From contig NZ_MWZD01000023.1 of assembly GCF_002982315.1 (NCBI RefSeq), positions 1 through 64,000 of the forward strand: a DNA stretch of 64,000 nt, written 5' to 3'. Below, piece by piece: positions 17,238 through 24,305 of the stretch (position 1 is its first letter; each line of letters opens with the position of its first letter). Source of the DNA: Leucobacter massiliensis. Lineage in GTDB: Bacteria; Actinomycetota; Actinomycetes; Actinomycetales; Microbacteriaceae. The notes beneath the pieces are model-generated. The model searched no databases and was not told the origin of the DNA. It saw only the letters and a program-made list of their open reading frames with translations. The translations under genes were made by a program, and so were the position numbers.

Positions 17238-17822
17238 ATGTCAGCGTTGATCGTCGATCAGTCGGCCCGGGGTTCGGGCGGCCGGTACGTGCCCGAGGGG
17301 TTCTGGCCGGGGTATGCGGACGCGGGGTATTGCGGGGCATCGTTCAACGGGGGTCTGATCCGCTTCCACGACGATGTCACGGGGCCGATGTATCGCAGAT
17401 TCCTGCTCGGGGCGTTCCCGCAGCTGGCCGCCGGCACGGACGTGCTGGCGTTCGACTGGCACGGGCGGCAGATCGCGACGCAGGGCGGTTCGGATCGTCT
17501 GCTGCTCGCCGACCCGGGCACCGGTGAGGTCGTGCAGTTCACCACGGTCGAGGAGTTCAGCACTGCGTTGCGCCTGGATGCCGGCCATGCGGCGCTCGAC
17601 GGGGCCCTCTTCGATGCGTGGCGGGAGCACGTGGGGCGGCCGGGCGGGCAGCTGCCGTGGGACGGGGCGGTCGCGTACACGGTGCCGCTGTATGCGGGCG
17701 GTCAGCCGGGGGTGGAGCAGCTGGAGTTCGCTGATCTCGAGGTGCTGTGGGACTTCACCGAGCAGCTGCTCGATCAGGTCCGGGATCTCCCTCCGGGCAC
17801 CCCGATCCGCATCAGCATGTGA
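17238..17822 (+). CDS. GAD-like/DUF1851 domain protein, putative immunity protein
   Basis: A 194-residue soluble protein. The N-terminal part (GGRYVPEGFWPGYADAG...) is GAD-like. The centre carries the DUF1851 hallmark FDWHGRQIATQ followed by LLLADPGTGEVVQFTTVEEF, the arrangement known from Tdi1-type immunity proteins of secreted toxins. The start at 17238 follows GGAG by six bases; an in-frame ATG at 17226 is the alternative. It is the first of a row of small immunity-like genes behind the effector. A 51-base stretch of this gene recurs at 19539 in a disrupted copy. Confidence 0.7.
   Translation: MSALIVDQSARGSGGRYVPEGFWPGYADAGYCGASFNGGLIRFHDDVTGPMYRRFLLGAFPQLAAGTDVLAFDWHGRQIATQGGSDRLLLADPGTGEVVQFTTVEEFSTALRLDAGHAALDGALFDAWREHVGRPGGQLPWDGAVAYTVPLYAGGQPGVEQLEFADLEVLWDFTEQLLDQVRDLPPGTPIRISM
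17277..17327 (+). repeat. 51-base direct repeat, copy 1 (inside the GAD-like gene)
   Basis: Identical at 50 of 51 positions to 19539-19589. It encodes GRYVPEGFWPGYADAG in the intact GAD-like gene. Confidence 0.9.
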
Positions 17823-17832
17823 GCGCAGCAGC

Positions 17833-18354
17833 GTGGCGAGTTTCGAGTTGACGGCGCGCGTAGCCTCTGCTGAGGAGTTTCGTGCGGTGTTCTCCCCGGA
17901 GCAGGCGAACAGTCTTGACAGTATCGGGACGCCGGTTCTGGCGCACGCGCTGGCGAACACGTCTCCCCGGGATCGGTACGAGATCGCGAATCTGCTGCTG
18001 GATCACGGGGCGCGGGCAGATTTCGCGTCCGGGGAGGAGCGGGAGCCCGCGTTGCGGATCCTGCTGGGGGCAGTGCGGCACGAGCCCGCGAAGACGACGG
18101 CGCTGGTCCGTCGTCTGATCGAGGCGGGTGCCGATGTGAACGCGCGTTCGGCGCGCGGTGACGGGGTGCTCGACAGTCTGGTGGTGCTGGGCGGTGACGA
18201 GGGCAGTTGGCGGGAGCTGTACGATCTGGTGTTCGCGCAGGGGCTGACGGGGCTGGACACCCCGAATCGGGCGGGAGTGCGCCCCCTGGATCGCGCCCGG
18301 AACCGGGAGCGGACGGAGTTGGCTACGAGGATCGAGGCGGCCCTTGGACGGTAA
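17833..18354 (+). CDS. Ankyrin-repeat protein, putative immunity or accessory protein
   Basis: A 173-residue protein with ankyrin-type units: a helix pair ending LLLDHGARADF (about residue 60), another ending LIEAGADVNARS (about 102), and a last one with LDTPNRAGVRPLDRAR. No signal peptide is present. The GTG start lies 11 bases after the GAD-like stop codon. Ankyrin proteins are common in toxin-immunity cassettes, usually as binders, so an immunity role is inferred from context only. Its end overlaps the next gene by 11 bases. Confidence 0.65.
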   Translation: MASFELTARVASAEEFRAVFSPEQANSLDSIGTPVLAHALANTSPRDRYEIANLLLDHGARADFASGEEREPALRILLGAVRHEPAKTTALVRRLIEAGADVNARSARGDGVLDSLVVLGGDEGSWRELYDLVFAQGLTGLDTPNRAGVRPLDRARNRERTELATRIEAALGR

Positions 18355-18682
18355 GCGCACCGAGTTCGTGACGGATGCCGGCGGGGTGATCGTGTCGCGC
18401 CGGATCATGTCGGGGGAGAGCCCGTTGAAGTGGGCGTTCCGGGAGACGCCCACGAATCCTGCGGACAACGGCTGGCGGTTTTTCGCCGAGGGCGACGATG
18501 ACGCGTTCATCAACACGCCGGGCAATCTGGAGGTGGTGGACTTCAACACGGTGGCCGCGGTCGAGCCGGCGATCATCGGCATCTCCCTCTTCCCGGTCGG
18601 CTCCGATCTGCAGCTCGTGAGGGAAGCCGATGGGCGACTCGTGTTCTACGACAACGAAACCGGGCGCCCCGTCCCGCTGTGA
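18344..18682 (+). CDS. DUF2185 (Imm33-like) domain protein, putative immunity protein
   Basis: A 112-residue protein matching the DUF2185 pattern: a short beta segment (EFVTDAGGVIVSRRIMSGE), then KWAFRETP, the core NGWRFFAEGDDDAFINTPGN, the helix LEVVDFNTVAAVEPAIIGI and the final FPVGSDL. This family occurs as immunity proteins in polymorphic toxin systems. The TTG start at 18344 overlaps the ankyrin gene and has AGGCGG upstream; the first later Met is too deep in the domain. Confidence 0.7.
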   Translation: MDGKRTEFVTDAGGVIVSRRIMSGESPLKWAFRETPTNPADNGWRFFAEGDDDAFINTPGNLEVVDFNTVAAVEPAIIGISLFPVGSDLQLVREADGRLVFYDNETGRPVPL

Positions 18683-18722
18683 CCATCGTTCCGCTTGTGC
18701 GAGAGATGAGCTTTCGAGTCAT

Positions 18723-19151
18723 ATGAATCTTGCCGTTGTCCGCCGGATGATCTGCGCGTATGGGCCGGCGGGGGCGGTTCCCGCGTCGGTGCGGGTGGTT
18801 CGGGCTGCGTCGCCGCCCGCGAGTGACGCGTACCGGGTCCGTGTCCGGATCCGGGATGAGGAGTTCGAGGGTGCCGGGGTGGATGCGTTCTGGGCGCTGT
18901 ATGCCGCGCGCGAGCAATTCGAGCCGCTCGGGTGGTTGCTGGGCGTGCAGGGCTGCTCTCGGGTGACCCGGATCAGCGGCATGCTGGGCGAGGCCGGTGA
19001 GGGGATGCGCATGTACCGTCCGGAGCCTTGCGGCGATGGGTCGTTGCCACCGCTCGTCGACACCTTCGCTCCCGCTCCGCGAGATGAACTCGTCTCCGCC
19101 GACGAACAGCTCGCGCTCTGGCGTTCCGGGGCCCGCGGATTCCGCGGGTGA
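18723..19151 (+). CDS. Small protein of unknown function in the immunity cassette
   Basis: A 142-residue soluble protein without a recognised domain. It has strand-rich N-terminal sequence (YRVRVRIRDEEF), then an acidic helix (GVDAFWALYAAREQFEPLGW) and a conserved-looking LGVQGC...SGM...GEGMRMYRP motif, and ends with an acidic helix. The pattern resembles small cytosolic proteins that sit in toxin-immunity gene rows, but I cannot name the family. It starts 40 bases after the DUF2185 gene. The ATG lacks a clear ribosome site. Confidence 0.55.
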   Translation: MNLAVVRRMICAYGPAGAVPASVRVVRAASPPASDAYRVRVRIRDEEFEGAGVDAFWALYAAREQFEPLGWLLGVQGCSRVTRISGMLGEAGEGMRMYRPEPCGDGSLPPLVDTFAPAPRDELVSADEQLALWRSGARGFRG

Positions 19152-19226
19152 GCTGTTGGGCGGCATCGTCCCGTGGGGGCATGATCCCGGCACGCGGTAT
19201 CGTGTCGATATCGATTGGGGTGGCTG

Positions 19227-19718
19227 ATGAGTGATCGTCCGTCGATTCCTGCGAGGGAGTGGCGTGAGCTGAGCGGGCGGATCAGTCCGGAGATGGTCGC
19301 TGGCTTCGATGTGGCGGGCTTGTCGGGCCTGTCGAAGCAGCAGGAGCGGCTGCTCTCACTGCCGAAGAACTTCCGGATTCACAAGGTCCAGGATAACTAT
19401 CGTGTGATCACGACCTCGATGGCGCTGTCAGTGTACGGCGAGCTGGATCGTGCGGTGGCCGGGCTGCTGCCGCTCAAGCAAGTCCCCATCTGGGAATACA
19501 ACGTCCCAGACTATGGTTCCACGCTGTACGCGATTCACGGCGGCCGGTACGTGCCCGAGGGGTTCTGGCCTGGGTATGCGGACGCGGGGACCTGCGGATC
19601 GCAGACCCGGCAACCGGTGCGGTCGAGCTGGAACTGGGGTGGAAAAGTCGGCTCCCTCACCGTCGGCACGAGTTCACTGGACTATATGGGCAAGGTCCTG
19701 GCAGGTGATGTCCCGTGA
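19227..19718 (+). pseudogene. Chimeric reading frame with a disrupted GAD-like copy in its 3' half
   Basis: The 163-residue frame has an unrecognised N-terminal half (about 1-104), then GGRYVPEGFWPGYADAG copied from the GAD-like gene. Right after the repeat a different reading frame encodes LRIADPATGAVELELG, matching LLLADPGTGEVVQF of the intact gene. About 170 bases present in the intact gene are missing between these parts, and the reading frame is broken. This looks like a GAD-like paralogue remnant fused behind other coding sequence. The frame itself is open to 19718 and its stop overlaps the next lipoprotein start, so a chimeric product may still be made. Confidence 0.6.
19539..19589 (+). 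repeat. 51-base direct repeat, copy 2 (recombination seam)
   Basis: Differs from 17277-17327 at one base. It marks where unrelated upstream sequence joins the GAD-like remnant. Confidence 0.9.
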
Positions 19719-20401
19719 GAGGATGGCTGACCCGGATAGGTGTCGCGGTGGTTATGGCGGTGACGATGCTCGCACTGTGCATGTCGGGATGTTCTGGAAT
19801 GAAAGGCGAAGCAGTGGACGCTGCAGGCATGACACGGGAAGAGGTGCAGCGCCTCACCCAGGAGGAGCGGTTCGTGGCGCTCGGAGAGCGTTACAGCCGC
19901 ATGCAGGAGCTCCTGGCGGAAGCTCAGAGGAAGATCAGCGACGAGGAGTGGGTCTGGGGAGACAAGGGCCTGACGCCGAATCGCGGCGGGCCCGGCCAGC
20001 GCTGGGCGATGCCGGGATCGACCGCCCGGAACAGCTACCTGCTCACCACCTCTCGCAACATCCGGCCCGCGGGGGCCACGGGCGAGCGGGCGGATGCCGA
20101 GCAAATGCGCGAGTACTTCGCGTCGCAAGGCTGGGAGACGAGCGTGGAGGACGGCGTGGCCGGCGACCTCACGGTGCGCGCGAGCACCGATGACGGCTAC
20201 GGCCTGGAATACCAGGTGAGACGGAACGGCCAGTACTCGCTGCGGGTGATCAGCAGGGTGTTTTGGGGTGATCCGGCTGAGCTCGCCGAGGAGGTCATCG
20301 GCCGCATCCCGGAGGAGCGGCTGATGGTCGAAGCCTCACGGCCCGGCGACTACATCGAGTTTCCGAGATGGGATGACCCGATCGTCACCGTCGTCGACTG
20401 A
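19715..20401 (+). CDS. Lipoprotein of unknown function, T7SS-locus paralogue B
   Basis: A 228-residue predicted lipoprotein: MRGW basic start, hydrophobic stretch, lipobox MSGC (about residue 26), a long helical region (about 40-75), then a domain with LTPNRGG, an acidic helix ending SQGW, and DGYGLEYQVRRNGQYSLRV. These features repeat those of the lipoprotein at 16548, so both probably belong to one family. The GTG overlaps the preceding stop (GTGA). It is the last plus-strand gene of the island; the next genes are convergent and metabolic. Confidence 0.65.
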   Translation: MRGWLTRIGVAVVMAVTMLALCMSGCSGMKGEAVDAAGMTREEVQRLTQEERFVALGERYSRMQELLAEAQRKISDEEWVWGDKGLTPNRGGPGQRWAMPGSTARNSYLLTTSRNIRPAGATGERADAEQMREYFASQGWETSVEDGVAGDLTVRASTDDGYGLEYQVRRNGQYSLRVISRVFWGDPAELAEEVIGRIPEERLMVEASRPGDYIEFPRWDDPIVTVVD

Positions 20402-20461
20402 GCGCCCCGGGGCGGACGGCGGACGGCGGCACGGTCCGAGCGGCTCCGCCGCGCGGACGCC

Positions 20462-21190
20462 TCAGCGGGAGGAGAGGAAGCCGCGCAGCAGCGCGGTGGA
20501 GCCCTCGATGTGCTCGAGCATGGCTTCGGCCGCGGACTCGGCGCGGCCCGCGAGGATCGCGGCGACGATCGCCTCGTGCTGCTGATGCGAGTGGGTGAGG
20601 TTGGGTGCGAGCACCGGGATCGCATCGAGCAGGGCGTTGACGCGCATGCGCAGATTGGCCACGAGCGGCACGAGGCTCGGGGAGCCGGACAACTCGGCGA
20701 TGAGCAGGTGCAACCGGGAGTCGAGGCGGCGGTGGTCGGACTCCTCGGCGGCCGAGCACTCCTCCAAGGCGAGCGCGAGCGCGGTCCGCTCCTCCGAGCT
20801 GAGCTCGCGCGCGGCGGCCTCGCGCGCGGCGCCCACTTCGAGCACGCGCCGCAGCACGGCCGTGTCCTCCACCTCGTCCTCGCCGAAGTCGGTGCGCTCT
20901 GCGCCGAGCGCGGAGCCGCTCGGGAGCTCCGCCACGACGAAGGTGCCGCCGTAGCGTCCGCGGCGCGACACCACGTATCCGGCCTCCGCGAGCGTGGCGA
21001 TGGCCTCCCGCACGGTGTCGCGGCTGACCTTCAGCATCGCCGCGAGGTCCCGCTCGGCGGGCAGCCGCTCGCCGGGCGGGATGAAGCCGAGCCGGATCGA
21101 CTGCAGCAGGCGCCGGATCGTCTCCTCGTAGGCGTTGCTGGGGCGCACCGCGCCGATGAGCAGCTCGACGCCCTCCGACGGTACGTGCAC
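20462..21190 (-). CDS. GntR-family regulator with FCD domain, probable repressor of the amine cluster
   Basis: A 242-residue transcription factor. The winged helix (about 15-80) has the GntR pattern IPPGERLPAERDLAAMLKVSRDTVREAIATLAEAGYV. The C-terminal FCD helical ligand-binding domain (about 100-235) carries the metal-site pattern D...H, then LTHSHQQHEAIVAAI. The GTG start follows AGGAGG by five bases. It lies downstream of the SDR, ALDH, hydrolase and ligase genes on the same strand, so it may respond to an intermediate of that pathway. A shared GTCTGCAA element in the divergent promoter region is a candidate operator. Confidence 0.85.
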   Translation of the reverse strand: MHVPSEGVELLIGAVRPSNAYEETIRRLLQSIRLGFIPPGERLPAERDLAAMLKVSRDTVREAIATLAEAGYVVSRRGRYGGTFVVAELPSGSALGAERTDFGEDEVEDTAVLRRVLEVGAAREAAARELSSEERTALALALEECSAAEESDHRRLDSRLHLLIAELSGSPSLVPLVANLRMRVNALLDAIPVLAPNLTHSHQQHEAIVAAILAGRAESAAEAMLEHIEGSTALLRGFLSSR

Positions 21191-21267
21191 GGGGTCCTCC
21201 TGTCGGTCGGCGCTGCGTCCGATTGTAACCAGCGCCGCTGAGCCGGGATGCTGCCCGGCGCTCACGC

Positions 21268-22059
21268 TCAGAGCGGAGTCGTGTAGGCGCTCGTCAGGCC
21301 GCCGTCGACGAGGAACGTCGACGCCGTGATGAAGGACGCGTCGTCGCTCGCGAGGAACGCGACCGAGGCCGCCAGCTCCTCGGGGCGCGCGAAACGGCCC
21401 ACGGGGATGTGCACGAGCCGCCGGGCGGCCCGCTCCGGATCCTTCGCGAAGAGCTCCTGCAGCAGCGGCGTGTTCACCGGCCCCGGGCAGAGCGCGTTGA
21501 CGCGGATGCCCTGCCGCGCGAATTGCACGCCCAGCTCGCGGGTCATCGCGAGCACGCCGCCCTTCGAAGCCGTGTACGAGATCTGCGAGGTGGCCGAGCC
21601 CATCACCGCCACGAAGGAGGCGGTGTTGATGATCGAGCCGGAGCCCTGCCGCGTCATGTGCCGCAGCGCGGCCCGCGAGCAGAGGTACACGCTCTTCAAG
21701 TTGACGTCCTGCACCTTCTGCCAGGCGGGCAGCTCGGTGATCTCGATCGAGTCGTCGTCGTCGGGGGAGATGCCCGCGTTGTTGAAGGCGATGTCGACGG
21801 AGCCGTACTCGCGGGCGGCGGTGTCGAAGAGGGCGTTCACCTGATCCTCGTCGGTGACGTTGACCTGCACGAACAGGCCCTCGACCTCGTCTGCGGCCGC
21901 CTGCCCGCCGGCGGGATCCATGTCGCCGATGACGATGCGGGCGCCCTCCGCTCGCATGCGCCTGGCGGTGGCGAGGCCGATGCCGCTGCCGCCGCCGGTG
22001 ATGACCGCGACCTTGCCGGCGAGGCGCTGGGTGAGGTCGATGGGGGTGATGTCGCTCAT
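21268..22059 (-). CDS. Short-chain dehydrogenase/reductase
   Basis: Classical SDR oxidoreductase, 263 residues: NAD(P) motif TGGGSGIG (about 21-28), an acidic residue after the second strand (GDMDP) favouring NAD, NNAG, and a Ser...YTASK active site (about 160-164), with CPGPVNTP after it. It sits between the regulator and the aldehyde dehydrogenase of the gamma-glutamyl amine cluster, so it may oxidise an alcohol intermediate such as a gamma-glutamylated amino alcohol or a hydroxy acid. The substrate is not determined. Confidence 0.82.
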   Translation of the reverse strand: MSDITPIDLTQRLAGKVAVITGGGSGIGLATARRMRAEGARIVIGDMDPAGGQAAADEVEGLFVQVNVTDEDQVNALFDTAAREYGSVDIAFNNAGISPDDDDSIEITELPAWQKVQDVNLKSVYLCSRAALRHMTRQGSGSIINTASFVAVMGSATSQISYTASKGGVLAMTRELGVQFARQGIRVNALCPGPVNTPLLQELFAKDPERAARRLVHIPVGRFARPEELAASVAFLASDDASFITASTFLVDGGLTSAYTTPL

Positions 22060-22167
22060 GATGGCTTCCTTCGTGAGGCTGAACGGTGTGTGAGGGTTCG
22101 GGATCGGTGCGGCACCGCCGCGGCCGCGGGGTCGGCGCCCGGCGCCGGTGCCGCGGCGTGCGCGGGG

Positions 22168-23523
22168 CTACTCCGTGGCGAAGAACACGTTCTTCGTCTC
22201 GGTGAAGTGCTCGGCGGCGTCGGGTCCGAGCTCGCGGCCGAGCCCGGACTGCTTGAAGCCGCCGAAGGGGGTCGAGTAGCGCACCGAGGAGTGCGAGTTG
22301 ACGGAGAGGTTGCCGCCCTCGACGCCGCGGGCCGCGCGGATGCCGCGGGCGAGATCGCGCGTCCAGATCGAGCCGCTGAGGCCGTATTCGGTGTCGTTGG
22401 CGAGGCGGAGCGCGTCGGCCTCGTCCTCGAAGGGCAGCACGGCCACCACCGGGCCGAAGACCTCTTCGCGCACGATCCGCGCGTCCCGTTCGGGAGTGAC
22501 GACGGTGGGGGCGAACCAGGCGCCCGGACCGTCCGGGCAGGAGCCGCGGAAGGCGACCGGGACCTCGTCGGTGAGGAAGGAAGCGACGCTGTCGCGGTGC
22601 GCGTGCGTGACGAGCGGGCCCACCTCGGTCGCTTCGAGCGTGGGATCGCCGACCCGCACGCTCTGCACGGCGCGCTCGAAGTGCTCCATGAAGCGCTCGT
22701 AGACGCTGCGCTGCACGAGCAGGCGGCTGCGCGCGCAGCAGTCCTGCCCGGCGTTGTCGAACACGGCGTAGGGCGCGGTGGCCGCGGCCTGCTCGATGTC
22801 GGCGTCCTCGAAGACGATGTTCGCGCTCTTGCCGCCGAGTTCGAGGGTGACGCGCTTCACCTGCTCCGCGCAGCCGGCCATGATCCGCTTGCCCACCTCG
22901 GTCGAACCGGTGAACACCACCTTCCGCACGGCCGGGTGGGTGACGAAGCGTTCGCCGACGACGGCACCGCGGCCGGTGAGCACCTGGAACAGCCCCTCGG
23001 GCAGCCCCGATTCGAGCGCGAGCTCGCCGAGCCGCAGGCTGGTCAGCGGCGTCCACTCGGCGGGCTTCAGCACGACCGCGTTTCCGGCCGCGAGCGCCGG
23101 CGCGAAACCCCAGGCGGCGATCGTCATGGGGAAGTTCCAGGGCGTGATGACGCCGACGACGCCGAGCGGCTCGTGGAAGGTGACGTCCATGCCTCCCGCG
23201 ACGGGGATCTGCTTGCCGATCAGCCGCTCCGGCGAGGCCGCATAGTATTCAAGGACGTCTCGCACGTGCCCCGCCTCCCAGCGGGACTGCGTGATGGGGT
23301 GCCCGGAGTTCGCCGTCTCGAGCCGGGCGAGGCCCTCGATGTCGCCGTCGACGGCGTCGGCGAAGCGGCGCAGTGCGCGGGCCCGGTCCGCGGGGGCGAC
23401 GCGCGCCCACTCGCGCTGCGCTTCCACCGCGCGCGCGATGGCGGCGTCGCTCTGCTCGGTGTCGAGCTGCGCGACCTCGGTGATGGTGCTTCCGTCTGCG
23501 GGGTTGATGACGGTGGTGCTCAT
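22168..23523 (-). CDS. Aldehyde dehydrogenase (gamma-glutamyl-aminoaldehyde type by context)
   Basis: NAD(P)-dependent aldehyde dehydrogenase, 451 residues. Visible are TPWNFP, the cofactor loop FTGSTEVGK, the general-base Glu in LELGGKSANI, and the catalytic Cys in NAGQDCCARSR. The C-terminal EEVFGPVVAV and GLSGSIWT motifs are present. Its ATG overlaps the stop of the upstream hydrolase gene (ATGA), so the two are coupled. With a glutamine-synthetase-like ligase and a class I hydrolase alongside, it matches the PuuA-PuuC-PuuD logic, where the aldehyde made from a gamma-glutamyl amine is oxidised before deglutamylation. Confidence 0.85.
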   Translation of the reverse strand: MSTTVINPADGSTITEVAQLDTEQSDAAIARAVEAQREWARVAPADRARALRRFADAVDGDIEGLARLETANSGHPITQSRWEAGHVRDVLEYYAASPERLIGKQIPVAGGMDVTFHEPLGVVGVITPWNFPMTIAAWGFAPALAAGNAVVLKPAEWTPLTSLRLGELALESGLPEGLFQVLTGRGAVVGERFVTHPAVRKVVFTGSTEVGKRIMAGCAEQVKRVTLELGGKSANIVFEDADIEQAAATAPYAVFDNAGQDCCARSRLLVQRSVYERFMEHFERAVQSVRVGDPTLEATEVGPLVTHAHRDSVASFLTDEVPVAFRGSCPDGPGAWFAPTVVTPERDARIVREEVFGPVVAVLPFEDEADALRLANDTEYGLSGSIWTRDLARGIRAARGVEGGNLSVNSHSSVRYSTPFGGFKQSGLGRELGPDAAEHFTETKNVFFATE

Positions 23524-24305
23524 GCCTGCTCCTTCGCGGTGCTCGGGCGGGTGCGGTCGTGGTGGTGTGCGCGGGCCGCGGCGATGAGGCCGGCGAAGAG
23601 GCGCCGGTCTTCCCGGTGCTCCTCCGGATGCCACTGCACGGCGACCCCGAAGGGCACCGTCGGCAGCTCCAGCGCCTCGATGATCCCGTCCTCGGTGCGG
23701 CTCGTCACGACGAGATCCTCGCCGAGCGCGTCGATGGCCTGGTGGTGGTAGAGGTGGGCCGTGGCGCTCAGATCATCGCCGTAGAGCTGGGCGATGCGCG
23801 TCCCCTCCGCCACTTCGACGCGGATCGGGTTGAAGATGCCGTCGCCGAGCTGGTAGCGCTCGTCTCCGACGACGTCGGGCAGGTGCTGGATGAGGCTGCC
23901 GCCCTGGGCGACGTTGAGCAGCTGCGCCCCGCGGCAGATCGCCAGGAACGGCAGCTCGGCACCGATCGCCGCGTCGAGCAGCGCGAACTCGAAGTCGTCG
24001 CGGTCGCTGCGGGGAGCTCCGGTGCGTGCGTGGGGCTCCTGGCCGTAGCGCGCGGGGTCGATGTCGGCGCCGCCGGAGAGGACGAGGCCGTCGAGGCCCT
24101 CGACGATGCGGCTCGCGATCCCGGCGTCGACGGGCTGGGGCGGGAGCACGAGCGCGATCCCGCCCGCGTCCGTCACAGCGTCGAGGTAGACCTGCGGCAG
24201 GAATGCGGCGCGCACGTCCCACACCCCGGTCCGGGCCTGCTCCAGGTAGCTGGTGATGCCGATGACGGGTCGCTGCCCGCCGGTTTCAGAGACGTTCAAA
24301 GCCAC
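23520..24305 (-). CDS. Class I glutamine amidotransferase-like hydrolase, gamma-glutamyl-GABA hydrolase type (peptidase C26)
   Basis: A 261-residue hydrolase of the PuuD family, which frees glutamate from gamma-glutamylated acids. The oxyanion loop SGGADIDPARYGQEPH, the nucleophile elbow AICRGAQLLNVAQGG (Cys in CRG), YHHQAID and the His/Glu motif VQWHPEEH are all present. The GTG at 24305 has GGGAG upstream and overlaps the ligase gene by 20 bases; an internal TTG at 24299 is the alternative. It overlaps the aldehyde dehydrogenase start by ATGA. It is the last chemical step of the predicted amine pathway. Confidence 0.85.
   Translation of the reverse strand: MALNVSETGGQRPVIGITSYLEQARTGVWDVRAAFLPQVYLDAVTDAGGIALVLPPQPVDAGIASRIVEGLDGLVLSGGADIDPARYGQEPHARTGAPRSDRDDFEFALLDAAIGAELPFLAICRGAQLLNVAQGGSLIQHLPDVVGDERYQLGDGIFNPIRVEVAEGTRIAQLYGDDLSATAHLYHHQAIDALGEDLVVTSRTEDGIIEALELPTVPFGVAVQWHPEEHREDRRLFAGLIAAARAHHHDRTRPSTAKEQA

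Noticed and set aside
20402..20461. Terminator or attachment site at the island's right edge
   Set aside because: The gap has GGACGGC repeats and short GC palindromes but no convincing stem, no tRNA and no repeat shared with the left edge of the island.
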